From positions 1,550,001-1,614,000 of the forward strand of contig JASVEC010000008.1 of NCBI GenBank assembly GCA_030770535.1: DNA of 64,000 nt, written 5' to 3'. The notes under the pieces were generated by a model that did no database searches, was not told where the DNA came from, and was given only the letters and a program-made list of their open reading frames with translations. The position numbers and the translations under genes are program-made. Positions 13,202-27,675 of this stretch are shown here, piece by piece (position 1 is the first letter of the stretch; every line of letters starts with the position of its first letter). The stretch comes from Batkoa obscura. Its lineage: Eukaryota; Entomophthoromycota; Entomophthoromycetes; Entomophthorales; Batkoaceae.

Positions 13202-13770
13202 TTTATTAAATGGTTTAAATGTAAGGTTGATTAAGTAAATAAGTTTGATTTAATATTTTTTTACTTTTAGATTGTATTTTTATTTTGTTTATTTTGTGAT
13301 TGAGTTTTAATTTAGTTATTTAGCTTTGATTTAATGCCAATAATATAAGGTTAATATTAATATAGAATAACATATAGTGACTGGAGCTCATGTTTTGATG
13401 AAGAACTAGTTTATAAATTGTTGATCATACTCAATTTTACTGATAACTATAATACTCCAAAATTCACAAGTTAGATGTGTCAATTATAAATAGAAACTCT
13501 GTTTAATCATTATAATTTAAGTATCTTATTCGAATAGATCTTTGCTTACAAATAGTTAACTTTTAAACCTAAATCAGGATGTAATATATTTTGAAAAAAA
13601 CAAAATTATCGAGATTCGTATATAATAAAAAAATTTAAAATTATATAAAAGATAAATAAATAAAAAATAAGAATAACTTTTTAAACTAAAGATTAATTCA
13701 AACAATAATTCAACTAGTTTGATATGATTTTTATATTTAATAATAAAGAAAAGAGTGCCTATTTTAATAA
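13202..13770. other. Convergent intergenic region, no gene seen
   Basis: Lies between two converging 3' ends (ARPC5 and anthranilate phosphoribosyltransferase). AT-rich, no coding or repeat signal recognised. Confidence 0.5.
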
Positions 13771-14962
13771 TTAAATAGACTGCATATTTGTAATAGTAAC
13801 TCCCAAATCTTGTTTTGCTTTACCACTAGCGATAGATTTCCTAGCAATTTCCACCCCATGTTTAAAGTCATTAGCGATACCAGCAGTTACTAAAACAGCA
13901 GAAGTATTTAATAAAATAAAATCTAAAATTGGACCATGATGTTCATTATTTAATATCCTTGAAAATAATTTTGCATTTTCTTCACTTGTTCCACCTTTAA
14001 CTAATGATAATTCATGTCTTGATAAACCAAAATCTTCTGGTGTTATTATTCTTTCAGTGATTTTACCACTCTCAATTTCCCATACCTAAAGATTTCAAAA
14101 TTAAGTTTAAAATTAATTATAAATCATATAAATAAAACTTACAAAAGTTTCCCCAGCTATAGAAATTTCATCTAAACCTTCTTTACCATGAACTACCATA
14201 CCTTTAACCGCTCCTAAAAGCAACAATGTTTCTGCCATAATTCTACCCAACTCTTTAGAATAAACACCTACTACCATTCGACCAGGTCTAGCTGGATTCG
14301 ATAGTGGGCCTAAATAATTAAAGATAGTTGGAAATCCAAGTTCTTTTCTTGGTTTTGATACCGATACCCATGCTGGATGAAATAATGGAGCAAATAAAAA
14401 GCAAAAATTATTATTTTTAATTACGGAGGGTACATTATCTTTAGTTATCTTTTCAAAATTATAGCCAACGGATTGTAAAAAATCCGAAGACCCTGATTTT
14501 GATGTAGAAGCTCGATTACCATGCTATCAAATAAATAAAAATATTATTATAGCTTTTTATTTAATTTTAATTTTAATAACTTACCTTAACTACCTTAGCT
14601 CCACAAGAAGCAGAGATGATAGCGGATGCTGTGGATACATTAAAAGTATCATGACCGTCACCACCAGTACCAACGATATCAACCAAATTATTTCTAAATT
14701 CATCTTCTTCAAAATGAATCAAATTAGCATGTTCTCTTAATACTCTAACACAAGCTTCAACAATTTTTGGATTTTTATCTATCTTTGCTAATTTAATTGT
14801 AGTTAAAAAAGAACCTATTTGTGCAGCTGTAGCTTTTCCACTCATGATTATTGTCATGGATAAAACAGTATCATCATAAGTGAATTCTTGTGGAACAGAT
14901 ATTAACTTCTTTAGTAATGGTTTAAAGCTATCTGATGTTAGTTCTGAAGTTATTGAAGTCAT
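13771..14962 (-). CDS. TRP4: Anthranilate phosphoribosyltransferase
   Basis: Second step of tryptophan synthesis: joins anthranilate to PRPP to give phosphoribosyl-anthranilate. Three exons (14585-14962, 14143-14523, 13771-14085). Exon 1 carries the PRPP-binding glycine motif DIVGTGGDGHDTFNVSTAS; exon 2 begins HGNRASTSKSGSSDFL, then LFAPLFHPAW, GFPTIFNYLGPLSNPA and VVHGKEGLDEIS; exon 3 ends VTITNMQSI-stop. All are conserved in TrpD/Trp4. Length about 357 residues, normal for the eukaryotic enzyme, with no fused TrpG domain. Introns have canonical ends. Convergent with ARPC5. Confidence 0.95.
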
Positions 14963-16420
14963 TATAAGGCTTATAAATTAATAAATAAAGGTTTAATTGA
15001 TGTTGATTTTTGAGCTCTTTTGTATTGATTTTTTTAATGATGAGTCATCATATGTACAAATTAAGAATTTGTGATACTAGCAAAGTTTACTAAATTTTCA
15101 ATGTAGTAAAGTTGTTATTTTGAATATTTCAAGTATTTTTTAAATTTAATAATACATACTCCTTTGAAAAATAAAAATGTTTTATTAGTTAACTCTAATT
15201 ATTTATATTTAACATATTTAATAAATATTATAGTGGTAATATTTTTATTAAATGGATCACATTGTAAATTAGTTAGACGAAAAATTAATCAATCTTATTT
15301 CAAAATATGAGGATGTTTTTTTTGGTTTCCACTTTTTGCATTTTTTAAGCGCTATTTGAGCAGAAAGATTGTTAGTAAAATTCTTTAAAAAAATATATCC
15401 CCATGTGATGATGAAATTCATGTATAGTTTTATTTTTTAAATACACTTTTACTTATGAATAAACATTATTTATTATGGCACAAACTTACAATTTATGTAA
15501 CAAGTAGATTAGATTATAAATAAGATAGTTTATTTAAATAAATCGGAAATCATGCTTTATATTATTATGTAAATGGCTTTGGATATAAAACAATAAATAT
15601 ACTGAAAATAACTTTATCTAACTTGAAAAGCAAAGTTATTTTAATATGTATACAATAGAATCACCTTCAGTTTTTTAACAGCTTGTTTTTGATAGCTTTT
15701 TCTTGTTTGGCTTTGCGTTATCTTTATATAAACATCTATAATATTTGTTTCATATATTTCAGCTTTAGCGTCTTTTTTATCTTTTTTATCTTTTTTGTTT
15801 CAGTATAGCTATTAATTTTTTTATCTTTTATTATACAAAATGAATAAAATATTAAAATGATAAAAACTGTTTCCAGTTTTATAGCTATCAGTTTTAATTT
15901 TAATTATTTTTACTTCAAAATTAATTACACCATATACTATTTTCAATATAATCTAATCCTTTTGGAAAACCATCTTGATAAAATAACACTTCTATAATAT
16001 TTTCATTTTTATATAAAAATTTATAAATTTCTAGATATTTATTATTTACCTTGCTTTCTGAATAATTCCAATACTATAACTTTTGTTAACCCGGTAAAGT
16101 AGAAAATTTTTACTATGTATAAATATTTTATTATTTTAATAATATTTTTTTCACTAGAATGATAATATTTAATATACCAGCTGCGATATAGTCTTTTAAA
16201 ATACTGCTATTTTTTCTTGATATTATTTTTAATTTTATACTAATATCAAATAGTCTATTTCATTAAATTATAAATCCTGTAAGTGTATAGATATTGAAAA
16301 AGTGTTAATTTTTGATTTTATAAAATAATCCAATAATAATGGGATAAATTGGAATTTTAAATTTGAACAAAAAGAAAAATCTAAAAATCAACTAAAGAGT
16401 CTTATATTAATTTCATCTAA
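14963..16420. other. Intergenic region with one MITE-like copy
   Basis: About 1.46 kb without a gene. It contains one inverted-repeat element (15306-15405) and a short TATCTTTTT-type microrepeat near 15770-15800. Otherwise AT-rich with no supported ORF. Confidence 0.5.
15306..15405 (-). mobile_element. MITE-like repeat, copy A
   Basis: About 100 bp with inverted ends: left TATGAGGATGTTTTTTTTGG, right reading inward ACATGGGGATATAT. The interior (AAGCGCTATTTGAGC, AGATTGTTAGTAAAATTC) is shared with the other copies. Orientation is defined relative to the copy at 19149, so this one is reversed. No coding capacity. Confidence 0.8.
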
Positions 16421-17271
16421 ATGTCAGCAGTACCAAATTTAACATTATACGTGAATAATCTTAACGATAAGATCCATAAAGAAGGTAAGATTTATATTTA
16501 TTTTTTACAGGTAAAATTTTATCATTTACTTATAGATTTAAAAAAGAATCTTTATAATTTATTTACAACTTATGGTACAATTGTGGATATAATAGCTTTA
16601 AAAACGAAAAAATGTCGAGGACAAGCATTTGTTGTTTTTGACAACATGCCTTCTGCTACCGCTGCTTTAAAAGCTTTACAAAACTTTAACTTTCTTGGTA
16701 AAGAAATGGTAAATAATTTTTAATTTATTAAGTATTACTAATAGTTTAGAAAATTCAATTTGGAAAAACAAAATCAAACGTTATTAAACAAATGGAAGGA
16801 ACTTTTAAATCAACTTATATTCCATTAAATACTGCTACTCCTATAACTTCACAAACTGGTAATTTTCAATTTGTGTTACTTTTGACCTGAAATTTATATG
16901 ATTATTAGAAAAAAGAGGAAGAGAAGAGGAGGAAGGCGAAACCGAAGAGTCAGGTAATGGATTATAGAAAGCAATAGAATAAGACTAAATTATTATTAGC
17001 CAATAAAAAAGCAAGCAACGAAGAAACGGAGGAAGAGGCTAACCGTATTTTATATATTGAAGACTTACCAGCTGAAGCAACAGATGAAATGGTATCTTTC
17101 CTTTTTCAACAATATGCTGGATTTAAAGAAATTCGAATGGTACCTGGTAGACCTGGTTTAGCGTTCGCTGAGTTTGAAACTTCAGCTCAAGCAACTGCAG
17201 CTAAAACTATTATGAACGGTTTCCATTTTTCAACTGAAAATATCATTAAGGTTACCTATGCTAAAAAATAA
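16421..17271 (+). CDS. U1A/U2B''-type snRNP protein with two RRMs
   Basis: Spliceosomal RNA-binding protein of the U1A/U2B''/SNF family, binding a stem-loop of U1 and/or U2 snRNA. Exon 1 (16421-16484) encodes PNLTLYVNNLNDKIHKE; after an intron to 16535 it continues DLKKNLYNLFTTYGTIVDI, with RNP1-like CRGQAFVVFDN and FLGKEMKIQFGKTKSNVI of RRM1. A short charged linker (EKRGREEEEGETEES) follows. RRM2 has NRILYIEDLPAEATDEM, GFKEIRMVPGRPGLAFAEF and a C-terminal VTYAKK-stop, as in U1A. Several 45-55-base introns. One such gene may serve both snRNPs, as in Drosophila SNF; U1A and U2B'' cannot be separated by eye. Confidence 0.92.
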
Positions 17272-17873
17272 ATTTAAGTTATGTTTTGAGTAGAAGCTTT
17301 ATAGTAATGTTTATTTTTTGCTTTAAGTCATTAAAATTAAACATTATAGCAGGATATTATGAACGTTTATCAGATTTTGATTTACCGTTTGCTTTTTAAA
17401 AATAAATGCTGCTAGATTGTACTTATTCAATTTTGTATTCCATATAAGTGTTAATAAGAGTTTTATTCAAATCTAAGATAAATAATTAGAGTAGAATTAT
17501 GGTAAATAATCCAGATCTTTTTTAATTTTCAGTATCCATTGAATCAGCTTAAAGATAAGAAATATTTATTATAGTAAACTTTTAATTACTTTTACTATGA
17601 TAATTCAAAGGCCAACGCCTCTTAAACTATGGCGTTTTAGTATTATCTTATAACTTAATATTTTCTTAAAATTTACTTTACCTTATTATATACCTATACA
17701 TTTTGTTCTTATTAGGCAAATTAAAGTAAAATCATGATAGTGCTATTACTATAATCCTTGATTGGTTAAGGAATAGCCAATAAACCATCATCAATCCTAC
17801 TTAGTGATCACATAAACTGTGCTTTAGTCAAAAATTAAAGTTTTTATTTTTAAATAAAAGGATATCACTATAA
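17272..17873. other. Intergenic, no gene seen
   Basis: AT-rich spacer between the snRNP gene and Rbx1. No repeat or ORF supported. Confidence 0.5.
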
Positions 17874-18426
17874 ATGGAAGGGCAAGAAGTCGAAGAGAAG
17901 AAAAGATTTGTTGTAAAGAAGGTAAAAAAAAGCTTTAAAATTAAATTAAATACAACTAAAGCTGTCAAATTTAGTGGAATGCAGTCGCTTTATGGGCTTG
18001 GGGTAAATAAATTCGGCTTAAATTTAAATAAATTTATAACTTGAATCAAATAGATATTGTAGTAGATAACTGCGCTATTTGCCGTAGTCATATTATGGAA
18101 TTATGTAAGTATCCAATATTTAGTAATAAAATATTAGGATACTAATTTTTCGTAGGCATAGAATGTCAGACAAATCAACCTAATGCTTCAAATGAAGAAT
18201 GCAAAGTTGCTTGGGGGGTTTGCAATGTAACTAAGCTTTGATTTAATTATATAAATGTTAATTAGTTTTAGCATGCTTATCATTATCATTGTATTTCAAG
18301 ATGGTTAAAGGATCGTCATGTTTGTCCACTTGATAATCGTAGTTGGGAGTTCCAAAAGTAAGTTTTATTATATTAAGTTTTAAATTAATTTATAAAATTA
18401 ATTTTCAACTTAGATACGGTGAATAA
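17874..18426 (+). CDS. RING-box protein 1 (Rbx1/Roc1/Hrt1)
   Basis: RING-H2 subunit of cullin-RING ubiquitin ligases, recruiting the E2 and Nedd8 machinery. Missed as a long ORF because six small exons make about 105 residues. Exon 1 (17874-17921) [16 protein letters not shown]; exon 2 (17975-18002) WNAVALWAW; then [34 protein letters not shown] plus [26 protein letters not shown] plus [10 protein letters not shown], and the last exon YGE-stop. All zinc-binding Cys/His of the Rbx1 RING-H2 are present, as is the N-terminal strand that inserts into cullins. Near identity to metazoan Rbx1 in the RING makes Rbx1 (not Rbx2 or APC11) the call. Confidence 0.96.
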
Positions 18427-18986
18427 ATTATTCGAAATGAAGCGAAATCAAATACTTGGTATAGTTTTCAAATATTTTTAATTATTACATTTCACAGATT
18501 AAGCTGCAATCAGTTATTTTTTAAAAGTATTAAATTTGTAAAATAAGTTTTATATTGAAGTGGTAATTTAATAATATATTTTATCTAATTATTTTTGTTG
18601 GTATTTTCAATATTGCTGCTATATGTTTATAGAATTTGTCAAACATTTAAATGTATTCATGTACTTTATGTTTACTTTATTGTTATTTTTTATTTTTTTA
18701 TTTATAAATAAAATTATGATATCTAAATGTGAAAAATATATAGAAAATATAAGAATTAAATTAAAAACAATAATGAATATATTTGATTTAAAATAGTCCA
18801 TTATAGCCTGATTTTCATATTAGAATTAACAAAGGGCTTGTTAAAATGTACCTAGTTTATTATAATCAAAGAACAAATTGGATATCAGAATCCTCAAATG
18901 TATGTTAAACTGTCTGAGTAATAGGCATTGTGGTTTTGTTTATTGTACCCAGAACCAAAATTGAGGTTGTATTTCTTAGAATGTCT

Positions 18987-19050
18987 ATTGAAATGTCTTT
19001 TTTGGTTTCGTCATTTTGTCCATTTTTGAGGGTTGTTAGATCAAAAAAGT
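18987..19050 (-). mobile_element. Degraded MITE-like fragment
   Basis: Matches the left part of reversed copies: AATGTCTTTTTTGGTTTC, then a poly-pyrimidine CATTTT block and TTGTTAG. The right end is not recognisable. Probably an old copy. Confidence 0.4.
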
Positions 19051-19148
19051 AGTAGAGCTCAAACAAAAAACATGTATAAATAAAAGGCTAAATAGATTTT
19101 TACTATGAAATGTTTAGCATTTATTGCTATAATTTAGTAGGAAAAAAG

Positions 19149-19257
19149 TATATGGGGATGTATTTTTATGTTTAAGAATTTTACTAACAATCTTTCCGCT
19201 CAAATGGCGCTTAAAAAATGGAAAAAGTAATGAAACCAAAAAAAACATCCCCATATA
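19149..19257 (+). mobile_element. MITE-like repeat, copy B (well preserved)
   Basis: About 109 bp. Left end TATATGGGGATGTATTTTTA; right end is its inverse (AAAAAACATCCCCATATA). Interior: AAGAATTTTACTAACAATC, TTTCCGCTCAAATGGCGC and ATGGAAAAAGTAATGAAACC. Flanking TA dinucleotides are compatible with a TA target duplication. Confidence 0.85.
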
Positions 19258-19595
19258 TTTGCTTCTCATAATATCAAATTACCAAAGCAACACTTCCTAT
19301 CACTGGCTCAGTAAAGCTTTCAATTTTATATTATAATTTATAAAGTACAAATAAAAAGTATAAAATATTTATAAAAAACCGCAGCTTCTATTAGCGATTT
19401 TGGTGGAATATTACTGGAGTTGGACTCATACCTTTCATGATTCTTAATAAATATACATTTTCAGTAATGAATCTTAATACGGCACGCGGCTACAGTCTAT
19501 TCGCTCATTATTAACAATACAAGGGATTAGCTTCACCACCAGTGTAGATTATATCACTAATATAAAAAATGCTAGTTTATATTCACTATCATACA

Positions 19596-19700
19596 TTTGG
19601 GAATGTCTTTATTTGTTTAAGAACTTTATTAACATTCTTTTCGCTCAATGGAGCTTTAAAAGTGCCAAAAGAGGTGAAACCGAAAAGGAGACGCCTATTT
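19596..19700 (+). mobile_element. MITE-like repeat, copy C (diverged)
   Basis: Same layout as copy B but diverged: GGGAATGTCTTTATTTG, TTAAGAACTTTATTAACATTC, CGCTCAATGGAGC, GAGGTGAAACC and a right end ACGCCTATTT. Likely an older insertion. Confidence 0.65.
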
Positions 19701-20607
19701 ATTGTCTTGAATTATTCAGATATGACCTTATAGGTATATTCAATAGTGAAAATTTCATCTTTAATCTTTTCACATTAAGTAGATTCCCGCTGATATCATT
19801 ATGGGTAATGAGGTTACTACCATAAAACATAGTATTCGGGGCTATACAGTGGAAATAGAATCCTTTTTAATATAAGCTTTTTCTCGAATACACAAATCAT
19901 GAAAACTTCATAACCGTTTTATATAACGTCTCAACAGAGTTTTGTAGTAATACGATTTGCTGTGAAATTGTTAATATTGAATCAAAAGATAATTTGGATT
20001 TGGGTATTTCATTATATTCTATAACAAAGTAAATAAAATAGTTTATTTATGTATTTCATATGATAAAAATTATAAATTTACTACCTTTTTATTTAGCATT
20101 TTATAATAAATTTAAATTTATTTCAAGCACGATTAAAATCAAATTTTATTAATTCAGCTGATAGAGTGAAAACTCTATCATTACTTTATATACTTACATT
20201 TGTAGTTCCTCCGACTTCTGTTTCTTATAAAAAGTACTTATTGACACATTAGTGGTATTAACATATAACCTAGATGAAAGGGGGGTTGTCTGGTTATATT
20301 GGTATTAAACTATAATTTTATACTTGTGTTGGTATGATTTTTAGTCTTCAACAAATGACGTCAAATTAATTTAAAATGGATGACTTTTGTTTTCAAATGG
20401 ATAAATATAATTGTTACATCACTATTCTTACATAATATTGTGTCTAAATATTTTTTATGAACAGCCAACCATGTCCATCGACTACATGCAAAGGAAAAAC
20501 TAAATTTCGGAATAGCCAAATATAGGCATATGTAGGTGATAGTTACCGCTAAAACAGCATAAATTCGAAACCCATCAAATAGTAAAATCAACTTTTGAAT
20601 TATAACA

Positions 20608-22806
20608 ATGAGTGAAATTAAAAACAGTACTATCCCTCAGCAACGCTTACAGTCCTTAAAGAATCATTTGGTACCTCAATCCAATGAGACTCGCGCTGAA
20701 CAACCAAAGTAATATAATTGATAATACAACTACTATTTGTTTATTTTATTTTAGTAGTTTTGACATAAAAGAAAATACTTCAGGGCAGACTTTTACTGTT
20801 CAAGCACCAGATAGTAAAGATAAACCCAACAGCTTTCATCTCTTAAAAGGAAGGTAAGTGTTTGTTTAGTTGCTACTGTCATCATTAAATAATTCTATTT
20901 TATTTAGTGATAATCCAAATACATTAACAGTGTTAGATAACCGTACTAATAAAATCTACAACATTCCAATTGATAATGACACTATCAATGCTTCTGACTT
21001 TAAAAAGATTAAAGACAAAGAAAATGAGTCTGGTATCATGTAAGTGGAATAGCATGAAAAAATTATAATTAACTAAAACAAAATATTTAGGATTTATGAT
21101 CCAGCATTTATGAACACCTCTGTTGCACGTTCTACTATTACTTTCATTGATGGTGATAAAGGAATTTTACATTACCGTGGTTATCCAATTGAAGAATTAG
21201 CTGAAAAGAGTAACTTTTTAGAAGTCTCTTACCTCTTAATTTATGGAGATTTACCAACCAAGGTAACACATAATGAGTAATATATCATAATACAAAGTAT
21301 AATTGTTTGCTTAGACCCAATATGATCACTTCCAAAAAGAAGTCATGACTCACACCTTCTTACATCGTAACTTTATTGATTTAATGAAAGCATTTAACTA
21401 CGATGCCCATCCTATGGGTATGTTTATTAGGTAATTAAATAATACTAACATCAAATTTATGATTTAATTTGGAATATAAAGTGGTGTTTCAGCTATGTCC
21501 ACTTTTTCGCCTGATGCTAACCCTGCTTTAAGAGTAATTTCAACCATAATAATTGCAAAAAACAATGATACTAATGTTGTCAGGGTACTAATCTTTATGA
21601 TAATAAAGATGCTATGGATAAACAAATTATTCGTATCCTTGGCAAAATGCCAACTTTAGCTGCTTTGTCTTATCGTAATCGTATTGGACGGTAAATTGAA
21701 TATAGATTTATAACTTAATTCAATAATAGTATTATATTTTTAGCCCACATAATTTACCACAAAATCATTTGAGTTATACTGAGAATTTATTATTTATGAT
21801 GGATAGATTGTCGGAACACTCTTATCGTCCAAATCCAAAGTTAGCTAAAGCTTTAGATGTTTTATTCATCCTTCATGTAAATAGACAACAAAAATATTTG
21901 AAAAATAATAAATTTTAACTTATTAGGCTGATCACGAATTGAACTGCTCAACTGCTGCTATGCGTCATATCGGATCTAGTCGTGTTGATCCTTATAGGTA
22001 AATACATGATGCTTTAACGATGAATCATATTAACAAATTATTTAGTGCAATTGCAGGTGCTGCCGCAGCACTTTATGGACCACTTCATGGTGGGGCTAAT
22101 GAAGTATGATTTATTTTTATTGTAAATGTACCATATTAAATTGTATATTGTAGGCTGTATTACGTATGTTAGAAGATATAGGAAGTGTTGATCAAATCCC
22201 AACCTTTATTCAACAAGTTAAAGATAAGAAGAAAAAGTTAATGGGATTCGGCCATCGTATCTATAAAAACTACGATCCTAGAGCAGCTATCATTCGTAAA
22301 ACTGCCTATGAAGTAAAAATTATACTTTCTGATATCTCTACTTTATATTTAATTTGTAAATAGGTATTTGAGATCTGTGGACGTGAGTCATTAATTGATG
22401 TAGCAGTAGCTTTAGAAGAAGCTGCACGTAAAGACCCTTATTTTGTTGAACGTAAATTGTATCCAAACGTTGATTTCTATTCAGGGCTTATTTATAAGGC
22501 CATGGGATTCCCAACCGATTTTTTCCCAGTTTTATTTGCAATTCCAAGAGTGGCAGGTTGGTTAGCTCATTGGAAAGAATCTCTTGCAGATAAAAAGGCA
22601 AAGATTTGGAGACCAAGACAAGTTTATGTTGGTGAAACTAAAAGATCTTATCTTCCAATGGATTCAAGAAATGAAGTTAATGTAAAAGCAGAGGATGTAT
22701 CCCCATTATCAAAGGTATTTATAATGTATATTTTATTTTTATAGTAATAACTTTTTTATAGCATCAAACTTCAAAGAGGTCTTCTGTCGCCTCTTTTAAA
22801 TATTGA
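20608..22806 (+). CDS. Citrate synthase, peroxisomal/glyoxysomal type with PTS2
   Basis: Condenses acetyl-CoA and oxaloacetate to citrate. About twelve exons give roughly 490 residues. Family marks in order: [90 protein letters not shown] (catalytic His), [14 protein letters not shown] (catalytic His) and the acidic-residue block [18 protein letters not shown] (catalytic Asp). The N-terminus has no mitochondrial presequence; residues 13-21 read RLQSLKNHL, an exact R-L-x5-H-L PTS2 peroxisomal signal. The whole protein resembles plant and Dictyostelium glyoxysomal (bacterial-like) citrate synthases more than fungal mitochondrial Cit1. It probably serves the glyoxylate cycle. Stop TGA at 22804-22806, 38 bases from the converging farnesyltransferase stop. 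Confidence 0.94.
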
Positions 22807-22844
22807 AATAAATATTTTATTTAAAATTTATAAGATAATACATT

Positions 22845-24487
22845 TTATTTTTTATCTTCATGTAATTCTTTATAAAAGAATGCATAAGCCTGATTCACTT
22901 TAGTAATAGGTATATTAAATAAAGGATGTATAGGAACCTAAATATATTAATTATTATAAATAATATGTAATAACTCATAAAAGCTTACCAAAACATTCCA
23001 GCCATTCTCGTCCTTGTTAATTAACTCTGCCTCCCAGTTGTTTGGTTGGAATTTAATATCTTGCTTTTTGTTCACTATCTTATATTTATGCTGTGAAAGA
23101 GATAAGCCAGAAAGTACATAACATGTATGATAATAATCTACACCTCTAATGAAACAAAAATATATTTAGTAAATTAAACATCCTAAAATTAAATATCTTT
23201 ACTTTCCAGGTTTATCTCTTAATCCGCCCAAAGGTCCTTGGCAAGCATTAAGGATATAAGCTTGAAGTAAATCTAATTATTGCTATAGAAATGCTTTTAT
23301 AAATATTAATAGCACTATTACCTCGATTATATAATTCATTATTATCTGCATGAATTGATAGTATTGGGAATGTAGCGCCTATCCAAAAAGAGTAACAACC
23401 ATCTACCAATTTATTTGTTCTTCCCTGAAAACCTCCTTCTGGGTCCATTTGTCTATTACAGCACCAAGACTAAAGTTAAAGATATAAACTTATTAATATT
23501 ATTATATAAATATATATTACCATCAAATAATTTAAATTAATTCTATCAACTTCATTTAATAGCTCTAAACTAGCTAAACCACAATATGTATACCCACCAT
23601 GAGATTCTACTCCAGGATAACAACCTAAACCACCATCAAAACCTTGACAACTAGTAACAAAAAATTAATAAATAATAAATAAAATAGCTTATAGATTACC
23701 GTTTGATAAATTGTCCAATATTTTTTAAAAGTATTTCATCATTTAAGTTCAAAAGTGAGCTAACTGATAAAACACAGTAAGTACCTCTGATATCCACTTC
23801 CCCATTAAGTGTCATTAGAAAAGAACCATCATCTTGTTTTAAACTAAGGAACCATTTATATAACGTCCCCTTATTTATGACATTATATGCTTCCTCATTT
23901 CCAATCAACATAAGAGAAGAAACAGCAGCATAAGTGGCTGCTAAATGAGACACTTGCCCGGGTCCACCACCAAAACCACCGTCAGGATTTTGCATTGTTG
24001 CTATTGTTGCTATTACTCTATTTTTATAAAAAATAAGTTACTGCTATGCTATTTTATCTTTTACTCTACCTCTGTTTTGTTTTCTCATGAGTTTCGTGTT
24101 TAAGCAAATATAAACTTTGTAACATCCAAAAAATTAACCAAGGTTGACTAGCGTCTAAGCCTGCATAACCTCCAGATAGCTTGTTTAAACCTCGTAATAT
24201 ATATCTTATATGCTCATTTCTATCTAGCTTTTTACTAATTCTAAATAAGCTTTGATTTTAAAAATATGTTATTGTTTTACTTTGTTTCTTTTGTTTTTCC
24301 ATGCATATATGGGAAGATGGCTAATAACGCTTCGTCCTAATGGTTTGAATTTGAATTTGATAGAATAAATTTATTCAATTATTACTTGATTTGCCAAAGT
24401 GGTTGATACATTTTCATCATGTCCTAAGTGTTTGTTAATCTTCCAAGTTTCCGTTCTTTCATCCTTTTCAATTTCGTTAAAAAACAT
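22845..24487 (-). CDS. RAM1: Protein farnesyltransferase beta subunit
   Basis: Catalytic beta subunit that, with the alpha subunit, attaches farnesyl to CaaX proteins such as Ras and a-factor-like pheromones. About nine exons. Start [15 protein letters not shown] at 24485-24487; then [20 protein letters not shown], the alpha-alpha barrel repeats with [36 protein letters not shown] and [19 protein letters not shown]. The zinc site is visible as [10 protein letters not shown] (Asp and Cys ligands) and [13 protein letters not shown] (His ligand). The HGGYTYC form and the zinc-site spacing favour farnesyl- over geranylgeranyltransferase type I. C-terminal stop at 22845-22847. Confidence 0.92.
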
Positions 24488-24938
24488 TTTAGCTTATTTG
24501 AAGTAAAGATAATAATGGGGATGTATTTCTTTGTTTAAGAATTTCACTAACAATCTTTCCGCTCAAATAGTGCTTAAAAAATGGAAAAAGTAATGAAACC
24601 AAAAAAAACATCCCCATATATAAAAAAACTATTTTATAACGTAAATGTCAAATAAATTCTTGAAAATTTATTTAATTATGTATAATCTATCAAAAAAAGA
24701 TTATTTTGGACTAAAATCGAACTAAGTATTTTATTCCAAATAATATTCTAAACAATAAATATAGCCTTTGTTATATATTTAAAATATCAGTTTAAAATAT
24801 TAATTTAAAATATTAAAACTAAAAGCTAAATCATCTATGTTGCATTAATCATACTACTCATTATTTTTAATTGAAATACAATATGTTTCTTTATAAAATA
24901 ATATATTTAACCTTGACGCCAGTTGATAATTATGTAAT
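24488..24938. other. Intergenic region with MITE copy D
   Basis: Short spacer between the farnesyltransferase start and the MCM3 stop. A repeat copy (24513-24619) begins only about 25 bases upstream of the farnesyltransferase ATG, so it sits in its promoter or 5' UTR. Confidence 0.5.
24513..24619 (+). mobile_element. MITE-like repeat, copy D
   Basis: Left end TAATGGGGATGTATTTCTTT, right end AAAACATCCCCATATA, interior TTTCACTAACAATCTTTCC and ATGGAAAAAGTAATGAAACC. Very similar to copies B and E, so fairly young. Confidence 0.85.

Positions 24939-27675
<2,737 letters not shown>

Larger units (their letters stand above)
18427..20607. other. Intergenic region with several repeat copies
   Basis: About 2.2 kb without a convincing gene. 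It holds one good MITE-like copy (19149-19257), one diverged copy (19596-19700) and a degraded fragment near 18987-19050. Short open frames here are AT-rich and overlap the repeats. Confidence 0.5.

Noticed and set aside
18619-18801. Minus-strand ORF of 60 codons
   Set aside because: Ile/Phe/Asn composition expected from random AT-rich DNA; no neighbours or splice structure.
20361-20591. Minus-strand ORF of 76 codons upstream of citrate synthase
   Set aside because: No family resemblance; lies in the probable promoter of citrate synthase.
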